A DNA stretch of 64,000 bases. It comes from CAYWJA01 sp964458485 (GTDB lineage Bacteria; Patescibacteriota; Gracilibacteria; UM-FILTER-43-11). Positions 15,088 through 24,135 of the stretch are shown piece after piece. The notes under the pieces are model-generated. The model made no database searches. It was not told where the DNA came from and saw nothing but the letters and a program-made list of their open reading frames with translations. The number at the start of each line of letters is the position of its first letter. Positions within the stretch are counted from its first letter, which is position 1. The translations under genes were made by a program, and so were the position numbers. The DNA lies in assembly GCA_964458485.1 (NCBI GenBank), contig CAYWJA010000001.1, positions 48,925-112,924 of the forward strand, in the 5' to 3' direction.

Positions 15088-15654
15088 ATGAAATTAATAA
15101 TAGGCCTTGGTAACCCAGGCAAACAATATGAAAAAACCCGTCATAATGCGGGGTTTATAGCAATTGAGTATTTGGCGGATCAGTTTGGATTTGATACTTT
15201 TAAAAAAGCTGATAAACATAAATCCGAAATCTCATCTGGAATTATTAATGGCGAAAAGGTTCTTTTGATAAAACCTCAAACATTCATGAATTTATCCGGC
15301 CAAGCGGTGCGATCAGTTATGCAGTTTTATAAAGTGGATGTAAAAGATATTGTCGTAATTTTCGACGACGTAAGTTTGCCATCCGGCACACTCCGAGTGC
15401 GTCCATCTGGCTCCGCAGGAGGGCACAATGGTGTAAAATCGATTATTCAGGAACTTGGAACAAACGAATTTGTACGCATAAAACTTGGCATTGAGCCTAT
15501 TGCTGAATTTAAAGGTGTATTGGAAGATTATGTACTGGGTAGATTGAGTGATAAGGAAAGTGAATTAATAAAGCAAAACATCGAAAAAACACCAAAAATA
15601 GTGGAGTCACTTTTTAAAGAAGGTGCGGAGGAAGTAATGCAGAAGTTTAATTAA
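15088..15654 (+). CDS. pth: Peptidyl-tRNA hydrolase
   Basis: 188 aa from ATG 15088 (MKLIIGLGNPGKQYEKTRHN), the canonical Pth start; an in-frame ATG 18 nt earlier lies in the terminal repeat of the MITE. It frees tRNA from stalled peptidyl-tRNA. The catalytic His is in TRHNAGF (about residue 20), with GLGNPG, PQTFMNLSG, FDDVSLPSG and SAGGHNGVKSI all present. The stop overlaps that of the convergent cca gene by the shared TTAA, so no terminator stands between them. Confidence 0.97.
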   Translation: MKLIIGLGNPGKQYEKTRHNAGFIAIEYLADQFGFDTFKKADKHKSEISSGIINGEKVLLIKPQTFMNLSGQAVRSVMQFYKVDVKDIVVIFDDVSLPSGTLRVRPSGSAGGHNGVKSIIQELGTNEFVRIKLGIEPIAEFKGVLEDYVLGRLSDKESELIKQNIEKTPKIVESLFKEGAEEVMQKFN

Positions 15655-17012
15655 TCCTCGGCTATCTCATTGAGATAAGCTAACCCATCTTCTCTGGTAG
15701 GAACACCATCATGTGCAAGTAGCAAGTCTTCTAATCGCCTCTGTGTTTTACCAACTAGCGGACCACCTTTTTTTAAACCTAAAGCTTGCATAATATCCTT
15801 GCCTGTAATCAATCTTTTTAAATCACATCCAGCAGACCTTCTTGCTTCAGCGTCTTTTTTTATATCCTCATATAGTTTACGCGCATCTAGTAATAATTTA
15901 TGCATTTTCTCGTCTGATGGCGATAAAGCATTAAATCTGGCCTCTGCCAAAGACAATAAATCTTCAAAATGAGGATTTTCATCATTTAATTGGCTCATAA
16001 GAACAAAGCGTTTAGCATCCACAATATCCATTATAGATAATTCAAAAACTTTAGACACATTTTCACAAAGCCATACTATCTTCCCCCTTTCTTTATTGGA
16101 CATTTTGATCCCTTTATTTCCACAAAACTTATTAATATCCTGTATATCTGTTTCATACAAAACAGCTGCCCACCTAAGTTCCATGGAAGCATCTTCGGAT
16201 AATTGATCAGCTGCTATTTGTTCGCGTTCCACTAAAATACTTACTTCTTCTGGTAAGACATGTTCTAAAAGATTTAAGTCTTTTAATGCTCTAAGTGAAT
16301 CCGAAAACTTACCAAGAGCCCATATTTTCCCAAATTCATCCCGAATTCGTTCAACGGAAACTGATTTAATTAAATGTGCATTCTTTCTAATGACATGATT
16401 AGACTCTTCATCAGCTTTAAAACCTGTTTTAACTAAAAAACGAACATATCGAAGCATTCTTAAGTCATCTTCTCCAACACGTTCGGCAGGATTGCCAATA
16501 AATCTTAAAATCTGCTCACCCATATCCTCAACTCCTCCTACGTGATCAATAATAGTGCCTTGCTCACCTTGATTGGGGTCATAAAAAAGCCCATTAACAG
16601 TTAAATCACGGCGCATAGCATCTTCTGCGGGGCTCACGCCAATTGTTATTTCATCAGGATGACGACTGTCTGACGAATAACCATCTGTACGAAAAGTAGC
16701 GATTTCAATTTGCTCGCCATTAACTACAGCAATAACAATGCCAAACTTTTGACCCGCTGGAAGAACTTTTATTCCATCCTCTTCTAATATCTTTATTAAT
16801 TCTTCCGGTTTAGCATCCGTGCACAAATCTATATCTTTAGCTAATTTACCCAAAAGATGATCCCGTACTGCACCGCCAGCTACTAAAACATGGCAACGTG
16901 CACGTGTTAATATTTGTATAACAAGCTGTGCAGCTTCAGCAATAGGCAACCTTTCTATGGGTGACATTAATATCGGGTCACCTTCTTGTGGTCTTTTAAT
17001 TTCAGGTTTCAT
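15651..17012 (-). CDS. cca: CCA tRNA nucleotidyltransferase / poly(A) polymerase family
   Basis: 453 aa. Head-domain motifs of class II nucleotidyltransferases: LVAGGAVRDHLLG near 42-54, DIDL near 59 (the catalytic carboxylates), GIVIAVVNGEQIEIATFR, and RRDLTVNGLFYD near 133; ERIRDEFGKIW marks the tRNA-binding neck. It should add or repair 3' CCA, needed here because tRNA-Gln at 18682 lacks an encoded CCA. It has no HD motif; a separate HD protein lies directly upstream. Convergent with pth, 4-bp overlap. Confidence 0.94.
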   Translation of the reverse strand: MKPEIKRPQEGDPILMSPIERLPIAEAAQLVIQILTRARCHVLVAGGAVRDHLLGKLAKDIDLCTDAKPEELIKILEEDGIKVLPAGQKFGIVIAVVNGEQIEIATFRTDGYSSDSRHPDEITIGVSPAEDAMRRDLTVNGLFYDPNQGEQGTIIDHVGGVEDMGEQILRFIGNPAERVGEDDLRMLRYVRFLVKTGFKADEESNHVIRKNAHLIKSVSVERIRDEFGKIWALGKFSDSLRALKDLNLLEHVLPEEVSILVEREQIAADQLSEDASMELRWAAVLYETDIQDINKFCGNKGIKMSNKERGKIVWLCENVSKVFELSIMDIVDAKRFVLMSQLNDENPHFEDLLSLAEARFNALSPSDEKMHKLLLDARKLYEDIKKDAEARRSAGCDLKRLITGKDIMQALGLKKGGPLVGKTQRRLEDLLLAHDGVPTREDGLAYLNEIAED

Positions 17013-17041
17013 AAATTATTCCGATTTTAATAGAAAAAAAT

Positions 17042-18124
17042 CTATTTCAATGTTGCTAAAACAGCATCAACCTGCTCATCACTTAACCCCAATTTACCCT
17101 TTAATAGACCATTTACTAAACCTTTCATAGCTCCTGGATTATCTTTTCTGTCGACCAAAGTTTGATAAACACCTGCAACTGGTTTCATTTTATCTCTTAA
17201 AATCCCACCTAATGGTCTAAGTTCTACAGGTATTTCCACTTTTTTCTTTTTTTTCTTATTTGGTGCTTCTTTGTTATAATAGTAGTTTCCTTCCACTTTC
17301 ACGATGCCAGCAGTCTGATCACCTTCTCTTCTTGCTATAACAGCCTTAACAAGTGAAGGTAGTGCTTTTTCCATTTCATCTAAAACAGATATTTGAGCAT
17401 CTGCCTTTTTCATAACAGCCTGAACTTTCTCGTTATTAACATCACTTTTCTCATTGTAACCAGCTCCTTTATCAGTCCGATTAAGCGCAAAAATAATACG
17501 CATCTTTTCTACTAAATCCATATCACCAGGTATTTCATCTGCCTTTTCCATAAATTTATCATATGCTTTTAATGCCTTACCCTTTGGCTCATTATTGTCT
17601 TGAAAATTATTCACCAAGCTTAATGCAGAAGCATGTAAACCGGCTAATTTGGCAACAAACTCTTGCGAATCTTCCGGTAAATCAAAATTGCGAGGTAATA
17701 ATTCACGCACCATTCTTTCACTTTCCTTTTCATGTCCTGCATATCGTCTTTTTTCCGGATCTCTTGGATGAACCTGTTGACCATCTGGAGATGCTTTGCC
17801 TATGTCATGCAACTTGCCTGCAAGTAGAATTAGCTCTCTTTGAGGGTGGGATGCAATAAATGGATCAGACTCTAAATTGCGACCCAATTGCCTAGTGTGC
17901 TCATCTAAAGTTAATGTATGAAAATCGGATCTTTGATCCATTCCTTTCATAGCACTTACTTCTGGAATATGCGCCTCTAGATCTTCATAGGGAGCATCTG
18001 TTGGTAATTTTCTAGGAGTAGAAATATTATCAACCCCAGCTCTCACACTTGACGCAGTCTGGTCTTCTGGTGACTGTATTGTTTCTTCAGCCCCTTCATG
18101 ACCCTTTGGCTTTTCATTAGACAT
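17042..18124 (-). CDS. HD-domain hydrolase
   Basis: 360 aa. HD phosphohydrolase core at about 65-175: FHTLTLDEHTRQL with His69 and His76, then LAGKLHDIGK with His106-Asp107, then GHEKESERM. The N-terminal 60 residues are disordered, and the C-terminal third contains a Lys run (APNKKKKKKVEIP). In many bacteria the HD domain with 2',3'-cyclic phosphodiesterase or phosphatase activity is fused to Cca; here cca follows 29 nt downstream, so the pair looks like a split version of that arrangement. Substrate unknown. Confidence 0.82.
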   Translation of the reverse strand: MSNEKPKGHEGAEETIQSPEDQTASSVRAGVDNISTPRKLPTDAPYEDLEAHIPEVSAMKGMDQRSDFHTLTLDEHTRQLGRNLESDPFIASHPQRELILLAGKLHDIGKASPDGQQVHPRDPEKRRYAGHEKESERMVRELLPRNFDLPEDSQEFVAKLAGLHASALSLVNNFQDNNEPKGKALKAYDKFMEKADEIPGDMDLVEKMRIIFALNRTDKGAGYNEKSDVNNEKVQAVMKKADAQISVLDEMEKALPSLVKAVIARREGDQTAGIVKVEGNYYYNKEAPNKKKKKKVEIPVELRPLGGILRDKMKPVAGVYQTLVDRKDNPGAMKGLVNGLLKGKLGLSDEQVDAVLATLK

Positions 18125-18187
18125 AATAATATTTTGTTAATATAAGATTCTACTATAACATAAAATTAAGAAAAAAGCAAGTCTTTT

Positions 18188-18423
18188 TAACGCGAATCTC
18201 GAAATTACCTTCTCTCTAATAATTATTAGAAAAACAGTAATAATTATATAAAAGGTTATTTTTCTTTTTGTCATCCCGGACTTGTTTACCCCGCCAAAGG
18301 CGTGGGATCCGGGATCCACCGTTTGCTGGTTAACCATGGATCCTGATCCCGATAAAATCGGGACAGGATGACAAAGTGTAAAATATAGCTTTATTAAGAC
18401 GAAAAGCGAATTTCGAGATTCAC
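18188..18423. repeat. Inverted repeat with a nested TTTGTCAT palindrome
   Basis: Outer arms cgaatctcgaaatt (18192-18208 region) and aatttcgagattcacg (18405-18421 region). Between them lies the palindromic element 18266-18376 with two hairpins (atcccgga/tccgggat and atcccgat/atcgggac), placed in the centre after an ataattattag segment. Confidence 0.7.
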
Positions 18424-18474
18424 GTTTTTGTCACTTGTCAAAAACTCTGCTCGGGAGGCAATAGGGAAATGCTC

Positions 18475-18523
18475 AAAAGCTTGGTAATTTTCTCCACTTT
18501 GTTCTGTAAATTACCAAGCTTTT
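18475..18523. repeat. 16-bp perfect hairpin near tRNA-Gln
   Basis: Arms aaaagcttggtaattt (18475-18490) and its complement (18508-18523) with a 17-nt loop. No T-run follows, so a terminator is unlikely. It is flanked on the left by gctcgggaggcaatagg (18449-18465), which resembles the 3' edge of tRNA-Gln. Confidence 0.75.
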
Positions 18524-18590
18524 GTTCTCCATTGCGTGTTCTCACTTCGTTCCGAGCACTCCATTCCGAAACGCATTTCTCGCTACTCAC

Positions 18591-18663
18591 TAGGGATCGA
18601 ACCTACGAATGCATGGACCAAAATCCAGTGCCTTATCCCGATATGTATCGGGACGACTCCCGA
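18591..18663 (-). pseudogene. Decayed tRNA-Gln copy with palindrome in the D arm
   Basis: Matches tRNA-Gln at the acceptor 5' side, anticodon arm and T arm. The 8-nt D-loop segment is replaced by an 18-nt palindrome (tcccgata / tatcggga), one base is lost in the anticodon stem and the 3' acceptor strand is lost. It cannot fold as a tRNA. About 20 bp separate it from the intact gene. Confidence 0.8.
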
Positions 18664-18681
18664 ACACGTTTAAAAGCTAAG

Positions 18682-18753
18682 CTCGGGAGGTAGGGATCGA
18701 ACCTACGAATGCTGGAACCAAAATCCAGTGCCTTACCACTTGGCGACTCCCGA
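18682..18753 (-). tRNA. tRNA-Gln(TTG)
   Basis: Acceptor TCGGGAG/CTCCCGA, D arm GCC..GGTAAGGC, anticodon loop TTTTGGT (TTG), T arm GTAGG/CCTAC, discriminator G, no encoded CCA. Flanking bases continue the acceptor pairing: 18670-18689 and 18747-18766 form a perfect 20-bp inverted repeat, so the precursor has a very long stem. Confidence 0.93.
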
Positions 18754-18826
18754 GCTTAGCTTTTAATTACAATTACTAAGAACAGCTACACTTTTTTAAC
18801 AAAAAAAAGTGTAATGGTCAATCAAA

Positions 18827-19798
18827 TTACTCAATACCCAAGGCCTTCCTTCCATTCACCGTAGCAATATTGGTAAGCTCTTCCACATCATAATAACGGC
18901 ATGTTTCGAGCAAAAAGAGGAGCTCGGAAAGCAGGTTGCCATCAATAAATGGGCAAAAGTAATCGTGAACATTATCTACACCAAGGCAAACATTAATGTC
19001 AGCTTCGATTAACTGAGGAACCGGGCCGATTGAATTGTGGACTGGGGCCATTTTTTCCCGCATTTGCACACCATCCAGCATAGCCCGAGGGCATACAATC
19101 ACACTCATGTCGGCTTCCTTGATTAATTTAATAACTTCCATCATATAATCATCTTTCTGTGCTGCAAGTGAACATGCATGAACTGCATTTACTTTACCCT
19201 GCATACCATGTTCGATTACTTTTTTAGCAAGAAGCTCAGTATCTTTTTCATCCGGATCATTGTTTTGATCTATATGTACATCAACGGTTTTACCAAGGTC
19301 CTTCGCAATACTGAATATATAATCGAGATGTTCGCCTTGGCTAGGGCGATCACGGGACGGCAAACCACCAAGCACATCTACCATGGGCGCTGCCTTTTCA
19401 ATCCATTTCTGCGCCTCCGGATTCATTGCGCCTTCGAGTACCTGTGAACAAAGCTGAATTTCAATTTGATCCGCATATTTCTTTTTAACCTCCAGTGCAG
19501 CCTCTACACACATCATCCCGACAGTATTATCGACATCGATGTTAGTACGAGCATATTTAGCACCCTGTTTAATCATATTTTCTGCACTAATCGACATCCT
19601 TTCTATTAAATTTTCATGAGTATATTCGGATTTAACTTTCTTCCATAAATCCCACTTTACCTCCATATGCTCATTAGTCATTTCCAATGTTTCCGGAGTA
19701 ATTACATAGGCTTTATCAAAATGTGCATGACAACATATTGGTCCGCCTTTTTCTTCGATTCTTTGTTTTAAAAGTGAAATTAGGTCCCACTTTTCCAT
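18827..19798 (-). CDS. Amidohydrolase, cytosine-deaminase-like
   Basis: 323 aa metal-dependent hydrolase of the amidohydrolase superfamily (TIM barrel). Metal ligands: HAHFDK (His24, His26), DVHIDQNND near 190, VHACSL near 215 and an Asp in GVDNVHDYF near 282. Closest in pattern to cytosine deaminase/isoguanine deaminase enzymes, here shorter than the usual 400 aa because the N-terminal beta-sandwich strands are missing. Alternatively an N-acyl or pterin deaminase. It lies downstream of argH on the same strand, separated by an iterated hairpin. Confidence 0.78.
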   Translation of the reverse strand: MEKWDLISLLKQRIEEKGGPICCHAHFDKAYVITPETLEMTNEHMEVKWDLWKKVKSEYTHENLIERMSISAENMIKQGAKYARTNIDVDNTVGMMCVEAALEVKKKYADQIEIQLCSQVLEGAMNPEAQKWIEKAAPMVDVLGGLPSRDRPSQGEHLDYIFSIAKDLGKTVDVHIDQNNDPDEKDTELLAKKVIEHGMQGKVNAVHACSLAAQKDDYMMEVIKLIKEADMSVIVCPRAMLDGVQMREKMAPVHNSIGPVPQLIEADINVCLGVDNVHDYFCPFIDGNLLSELLFLLETCRYYDVEELTNIATVNGRKALGIE

Positions 19799-19840
19799 GA
19801 TTGTAGGGGTTAGAGGTTAAATTTGATAAATGATGTTTAT

Positions 19841-19980
19841 AATTTCGTATTTCGCATTTCTGATTTCGCAATATCATGTGCCATTTTTCATGTAGCAATT
19901 ACTAACTAATTAGTTAGTTAAATGCCAAATGGGCAAATGCTAATTGTGAATGCGAAATCAGAAATGTGAAATGCGAAATG
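19841..19980. repeat. Iterated hairpin (ATTTCGCATTTCTG type), argH-amidohydrolase
   Basis: Terminal arms of 29 nt match at 27 positions; inner arms gccatttttcatg / aatgggc and tagcaatt / aattgtg; the centre is tactaactaattagttagtta. Close in sequence to the elements at 60554 and 62508, making this the best representative of a homologous subfamily. Confidence 0.9.
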
Positions 19981-19985
19981 GAATC

Positions 19986-21350
19986 TTACTTCATCAGTTT
20001 TTTGATTTCTTTCTCTATCTTCCCTAGTCTAAGATTCCCCGTTCCTCCCTGATGAGTAGACATTTTAAGCCAGCGATCAATATCTTTTTCAGTAACATCA
20101 ATTTTACTAATGCTAGCACCTATTTCTCTGTAAGCATCACGGAAAGTCATACCTTCTTTCACCTTTTCAAAAGCTTTATGCGCAGCAAATAGACCTGGGC
20201 ACCCTAGCATTGAATCCATTAAAACATCTTTATTCGGTTTAACATTAGAGAGTATCGCGCCCATTGCATCCAAAGACATTTCAGTATATTTCATGCCTAG
20301 GAAGAGTGGTCTTTTTATTTCCTGCCCATCACGATGATAACCGGAAATTTTATTTACAATATTCATCGACATTTCTGCTCTGCATGAAAGTACTGTTGGT
20401 GTACGCCCACGAATTAATTCAGCTACATCAAGATTCTTTTTTTGCGGCATAATAGAGGAGCCTGTTGCGATACTGTCATCTATGTTAAAAAATTGGAACT
20501 CCTGAGTTGTAAAAAATAGAAGGTCGCAAGCTAATCTATTTAATGTAAGCATAATCTGGCAACATGCCTCCAAAACAAGACCTTCAATCTTCCCACGAGA
20601 ATTATGGCAATAAATTACATTATTCTGCGTTTTACTAAAGCCAATTTCTTTAGAAAGCCAGTCTCTGTCAAAATCAAATGGTGAACCGTATCCTGCTCCG
20701 GACCCAAGTGGATTTTGATCAACAATTTCATCTGTAATAAGATTCAAAAGCTTCACATCATCCATTAAGCTTTCTGCAAAAGCACCCATCCATGTGCCGA
20801 CTGTAGTTGGCATAGCTTTTTGCATATGGGTGTATCCCGGCATTGCAACCATTTCGTACTTTTTTGCAAATTTGATGCACTGCAATGCAAGATCAAGCGT
20901 TTTTTTATTAATTGCAACAGCTTTTCTTTTTAAAAACCATCTCATCATTACTAAAACCTGATCATTACGGCTACGGCCGGTATGAATCTTTTTACCTGTA
21001 TCACCTAAATTTTCAATTAAATAATCTTCTATCTTTGTATGGCAATCTTCATCTTCAAGCTTTAATTGAAATTTTCCTTTTTCATAAAGCTTTAAAATGT
21101 CATCAAGACCACCTTCCAGCTCTTTAAGCTCTTTTTTGGTTATAAGACCATGTCTTTCTAAAAGGCGCGCATAACACCTAGAGCACCAAACATCATCCGG
21201 GATCATCTCCTGATCATAGATGATATCTTCACCAGAATTATACTGCTCAACAATTTTATTTAAACTAACCGCCTTCTTTTTAAACCATATTTTCTTTTTT
21301 GTTATTTTCTTTTTTAATTTTGGTGGCTTAATAGCAATTCTTTTAGACAT
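19986..21350 (-). CDS. argH: Argininosuccinate lyase
   Basis: 454 aa member of the fumarase/aspartase superfamily; splits argininosuccinate to arginine and fumarate. Blocks: HTGRSRNDQV near 118-127, YTHMQKAMPTTVG near 168, and the signature GSSIMPQKKNLD near 298 with the catalytic Ser loop. The N-terminus is about 30 residues longer and very Lys-rich. No argG or other arginine gene is near; a lone argH in a reduced genome would fit salvage or an exchanged substrate. Other lyases of the superfamily are possible but fit less well. Confidence 0.9.
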   Translation of the reverse strand: MSKRIAIKPPKLKKKITKKKIWFKKKAVSLNKIVEQYNSGEDIIYDQEMIPDDVWCSRCYARLLERHGLITKKELKELEGGLDDILKLYEKGKFQLKLEDEDCHTKIEDYLIENLGDTGKKIHTGRSRNDQVLVMMRWFLKRKAVAINKKTLDLALQCIKFAKKYEMVAMPGYTHMQKAMPTTVGTWMGAFAESLMDDVKLLNLITDEIVDQNPLGSGAGYGSPFDFDRDWLSKEIGFSKTQNNVIYCHNSRGKIEGLVLEACCQIMLTLNRLACDLLFFTTQEFQFFNIDDSIATGSSIMPQKKNLDVAELIRGRTPTVLSCRAEMSMNIVNKISGYHRDGQEIKRPLFLGMKYTEMSLDAMGAILSNVKPNKDVLMDSMLGCPGLFAAHKAFEKVKEGMTFRDAYREIGASISKIDVTEKDIDRWLKMSTHQGGTGNLRLGKIEKEIKKLMK

Positions 21351-21405
21351 AATTATTTAGGTTATGAAAATTCTCTGATATAATATATAAGGATGTACTC
21401 TTTTA

Positions 21406-21496
21406 CAAATTTTTAGTTTTTATTTTTTAGTTTTTATTTGGCAAACGGGTTACTAAGATAAATAAAAATTAAAAACTATAAATTAAAAATTAACCA
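21406..21496. repeat. Iterated hairpin (TTTTTAGTTTTTA type)
   Basis: Left arm iterates tttttagttttta, right arm iterates aaaattaaaaactataaat; the centre ggcaaacgggttactaag departs from the usual. It ends 10 nt before a GTG start. Confidence 0.8.
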
Positions 21497-21506
21497 AATC
21501 AACATT

Positions 21507-22163
21507 GTGAAAAAAGGCATATTAATAATAAGCAGCATACTCTTCCTAACCGCCTGTTCTTCGTCAGACAATACAAAAACTAAAACACAATCACCTAAAA
21601 TTCCTACAGGCAAAACACTACAAGCCAATGTTCTAGGTGCGTTAGACGTAAAAACAGATAATAATGTTGATGTAAAAAAATTAGTTGATCAAATTAACCA
21701 AAATATTGAAAGGGAAAATATAGCTGCACAAGATATTGAACGTGGTTGGTATTATGCTACAACAAAAGATGATAAAAAATGGGGCACACCAAATTCATGG
21801 ATTTGGAAGGAGTCCGGAGAAAGATCACGCTTTATGAGTCCACACGCAGAAGAATCCGATAAAGAAACTAAAATAGATGCAATCTGCAAACAGACAGCAG
21901 GTATTTATGTTAGGTCTTGTGCGAATAGTGACAGTGAAAGCTGTGAATATATACCCACAAATGAATGTAGATGCACTGTGGGCTCAAAATGGCTGGATGG
22001 GCAAGGGTGTATATTGGCTAAAGGCAATAGGTTCATTAAAATATCCAAAGAAGAATCAAGCCAGGGCTGGTATTACGGTTTAAATAGTGAAAAAAAACTC
22101 GACACTCCATCAAATTGGGTATGGAAGGAGGATGGCAGGAAGTCGATGTGGAGAAACAAATGA
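21507..22163 (+). CDS. Lipoprotein with duplicated GWYY...WxWKE motif
   Basis: 218 aa starting at GTG 21507. Lipobox LTAC with Cys near residue 17, so it is membrane-anchored. Two copies of the same 30-residue unit: GWYYATTKDDKKWGTPNSW..WKESG near 80-105 and GWYYGLNSEKKLDTPSNW..WKEDG near 185-210. Between them is a Cys-rich part with six Cys (AICKQ, VRSCANSDSESCEY, ECRCTVG, GCIL). The repeat is aromatic-rich and might bind sugar or peptidoglycan, but I know no family. No ATG is near the signal peptide, hence the GTG. Confidence 0.75.
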   Translation: MKKGILIISSILFLTACSSSDNTKTKTQSPKIPTGKTLQANVLGALDVKTDNNVDVKKLVDQINQNIERENIAAQDIERGWYYATTKDDKKWGTPNSWIWKESGERSRFMSPHAEESDKETKIDAICKQTAGIYVRSCANSDSESCEYIPTNECRCTVGSKWLDGQGCILAKGNRFIKISKEESSQGWYYGLNSEKKLDTPSNWVWKEDGRKSMWRNK

Positions 22164-22194
22164 TATCTCAGAAATCAGATCTAAGATATAATAA

Positions 22195-22512
22195 TTACTT
22201 AACACATGAACCTCCCCTTCTAGGGCTCGGAAGGCTCGTCCAACTACGATGGCCATTTTGATTGTCGGCTGATTTTAAGGTTTGGCTTTTTTTATTATTG
22301 CCAACACCAGACTGCAATAAAGAACTACCACTCCTATTTGCTTTTTTAAGCAACAAAACCCTTACGCGATCAATTAAATTCCCAAGTAATATTCCCTTCG
22401 GTAAATCTAATTTCTCAGCAGTTAAATCATCTACAGTATCAAGATGCTCTAATGTAAATTTTGCAGCCATTAAAACCAATTCATCTGTGATTTCTGGGGG
22501 GCATTTTGGCAT
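22195..22512 (-). CDS. Hypothetical protein (105 aa)
   Basis: Not recognised. It opens MPKCPPEITDELVLMAAKFT, with an amphipathic helical first half (residues 8-60, LTAEKLDLPKGILLGNLIDR) and a polar, Ser/Lys-rich second half ending PSPRRGGSCVK. Convergent with the lipoprotein gene and divergent from the VanW gene. A frame of similar length overlaps it on the plus strand but begins within the complement of its coding start and has no good context. Moderate confidence that it is real. Confidence 0.5.
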   Translation of the reverse strand: MPKCPPEITDELVLMAAKFTLEHLDTVDDLTAEKLDLPKGILLGNLIDRVRVLLLKKANRSGSSLLQSGVGNNKKSQTLKSADNQNGHRSWTSLPSPRRGGSCVK

Positions 22513-22603
22513 TCTTTTGAATATTTGAAAACTAAACCTATAACAAATATGTGATTATGTAAAGTATTTTACATAATTTTATTTTGTTTTACGAACTAAA
22601 TAC

Positions 22604-22632
22604 TTGCTTTTTTTTAAAAAATATGCTATAAT
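22604..22632 (+). promoter_or_regulatory. Promoter of the VanW-family gene
   Basis: TTGCTT (22604-22609), 17 nt, TATAAT (22627-22632) with an upstream TGC making it an extended -10. Leader of about 26 nt, A-rich, without Shine-Dalgarno. Confidence 0.7.
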
Positions 22633-22664
22633 AGTACAATCACAATAAAAATAAAAACTAAAAA

Positions 22665-24125
22665 ATGAACAATTTTAATATACCCTTCAGAATTATCGGC
22701 GCATCCATGGCATCACTATTAATAATAGTGACACTTATGTTTAATCCTGAGCCAGACACTAAATCTTATGCTAAATCCAGTGATGCTTTTCTAAAAAACT
22801 ACGGACTAATTGTCCATAATACCAATGCCAACCAACCCATCCCACGCCTAAAAGTATTACAGGTGTTATTCAAATATTTCCCGGATGCACAGCCAAAATT
22901 ATTTGCAGAAACAGAAATGAATTTTAGGAATGTAAATACAGATTTGGCAGAATATAAAGATATAGAGAAGGCTTGTAAATTGGAATTAATAGATTGTAAA
23001 AAGGATTTATTTTTAGGGAATTTAGGCATTTATCAGAAAGATGTATTAATTTGGTTTTATAAATTAAAGTATTTTAATAATCCGGACTATTTAAAGAATA
23101 AATATCCAAAAATTAAAGATGCCCACATGCGTGCATGGCTAGAAGCGCGCGGCATGAATCTTCTTACTGGGACTACAATTACCTATAAGGTATTTAATGA
23201 TCTTTTATATAGGAATGAAGTTTCTGTAAATAATTTAAATAAAGCCTACAGAAAGGGTATGATTGCAAGCTTTGCAGAAATAAATGCAGATAATTACCAT
23301 AATTTAAAAGAAATTGAAGCTGTAAAAAATAATTATATAAGTATTGTGCAAAATATATCCGGAAAAAGGGAAATGAACTCTGAAGAAAATAAATATCATG
23401 AGAGAATTGTAAAAAATATAGAAGCCCTTTATTCACTAGAACAAACCCTTGCAGAAACTCCATATGTATTGAGAAAATACCCTGAAACAAACTCCATTGT
23501 AGCCAATGCAGTAAGGCAGCATAATTTACAGGAAGTTTTATATAGCTATGCATATGACTATAGTAAAAATCCATCATACAGACAGCATAATGTAATAACA
23601 GCTGTCAGAAAAATGGATGGCAAAGTTTATATGCCTGGAGATATTATTGACTATTGGAATGTTGTTTCTGATAATAATTTATCTGAATTTAAATATGGCT
23701 GGGTTATTCTTGGTAATAAAGAGGCATGGAGATTTGGAGGAGGACTTTGCGGAGCCTCCAGTAATATTTTTATACCTTCGTGGAAAGCGGGATTGGAAAT
23801 TGTAGAAAGAAAACACCATAGCAAATATTATACCAATCTTTATCCGAAAAAAGATATTGGACTAGATGCCACTGTATACAGACCAAGGCCGAATTTAAAA
23901 ATGAGAAATAACACTGGCTCTCCTATTGTATACAAAGTAGATGATGATAAAGAAAAAAAGACTATAACCATTAGTATTATTGGAAATCAATCTTATAAAA
24001 ATATCAATATAGAAGGTCCGATTTATGTGACAAAAAAACATATTAAATGGGTTCGACAAATTCAAAAATTTGATGGTAATATAGTTAAGGAGGTGATAGA
24101 AAGTAGGTACGATCAAATAATATAG
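22665..24125 (+). CDS. VanW family protein
   Basis: 486 aa. N-terminal membrane anchor or signal at residues 9-27 (IIGASMASLLIIVTLMF), then a long extracellular region without recognised domain, and a C-terminal VanW domain at about 325-440: DYWNVVSD, RFGGGLCGASSNIF, GLEIVERKHHSKYY, GLDATVY and NLKMRNNTGSPI are its usual blocks. VanW domains occur in YoaR/peptidoglycan-associated proteins, and their activity is not established. Followed by a small lipoprotein gene 10 nt after the stop, probably co-transcribed. Confidence 0.88.
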   Translation: MNNFNIPFRIIGASMASLLIIVTLMFNPEPDTKSYAKSSDAFLKNYGLIVHNTNANQPIPRLKVLQVLFKYFPDAQPKLFAETEMNFRNVNTDLAEYKDIEKACKLELIDCKKDLFLGNLGIYQKDVLIWFYKLKYFNNPDYLKNKYPKIKDAHMRAWLEARGMNLLTGTTITYKVFNDLLYRNEVSVNNLNKAYRKGMIASFAEINADNYHNLKEIEAVKNNYISIVQNISGKREMNSEENKYHERIVKNIEALYSLEQTLAETPYVLRKYPETNSIVANAVRQHNLQEVLYSYAYDYSKNPSYRQHNVITAVRKMDGKVYMPGDIIDYWNVVSDNNLSEFKYGWVILGNKEAWRFGGGLCGASSNIFIPSWKAGLEIVERKHHSKYYTNLYPKKDIGLDATVYRPRPNLKMRNNTGSPIVYKVDDDKEKKTITISIIGNQSYKNINIEGPIYVTKKHIKWVRQIQKFDGNIVKEVIESRYDQII

Positions 24126-24135
24126 TCTCAAGTGT

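Noticed and set aside
18469..18693. 74-aa plus-strand reading frame near tRNA-Gln
   Set aside because: It reads through the 16-bp hairpin and the decayed tRNA; purely repeat-derived.
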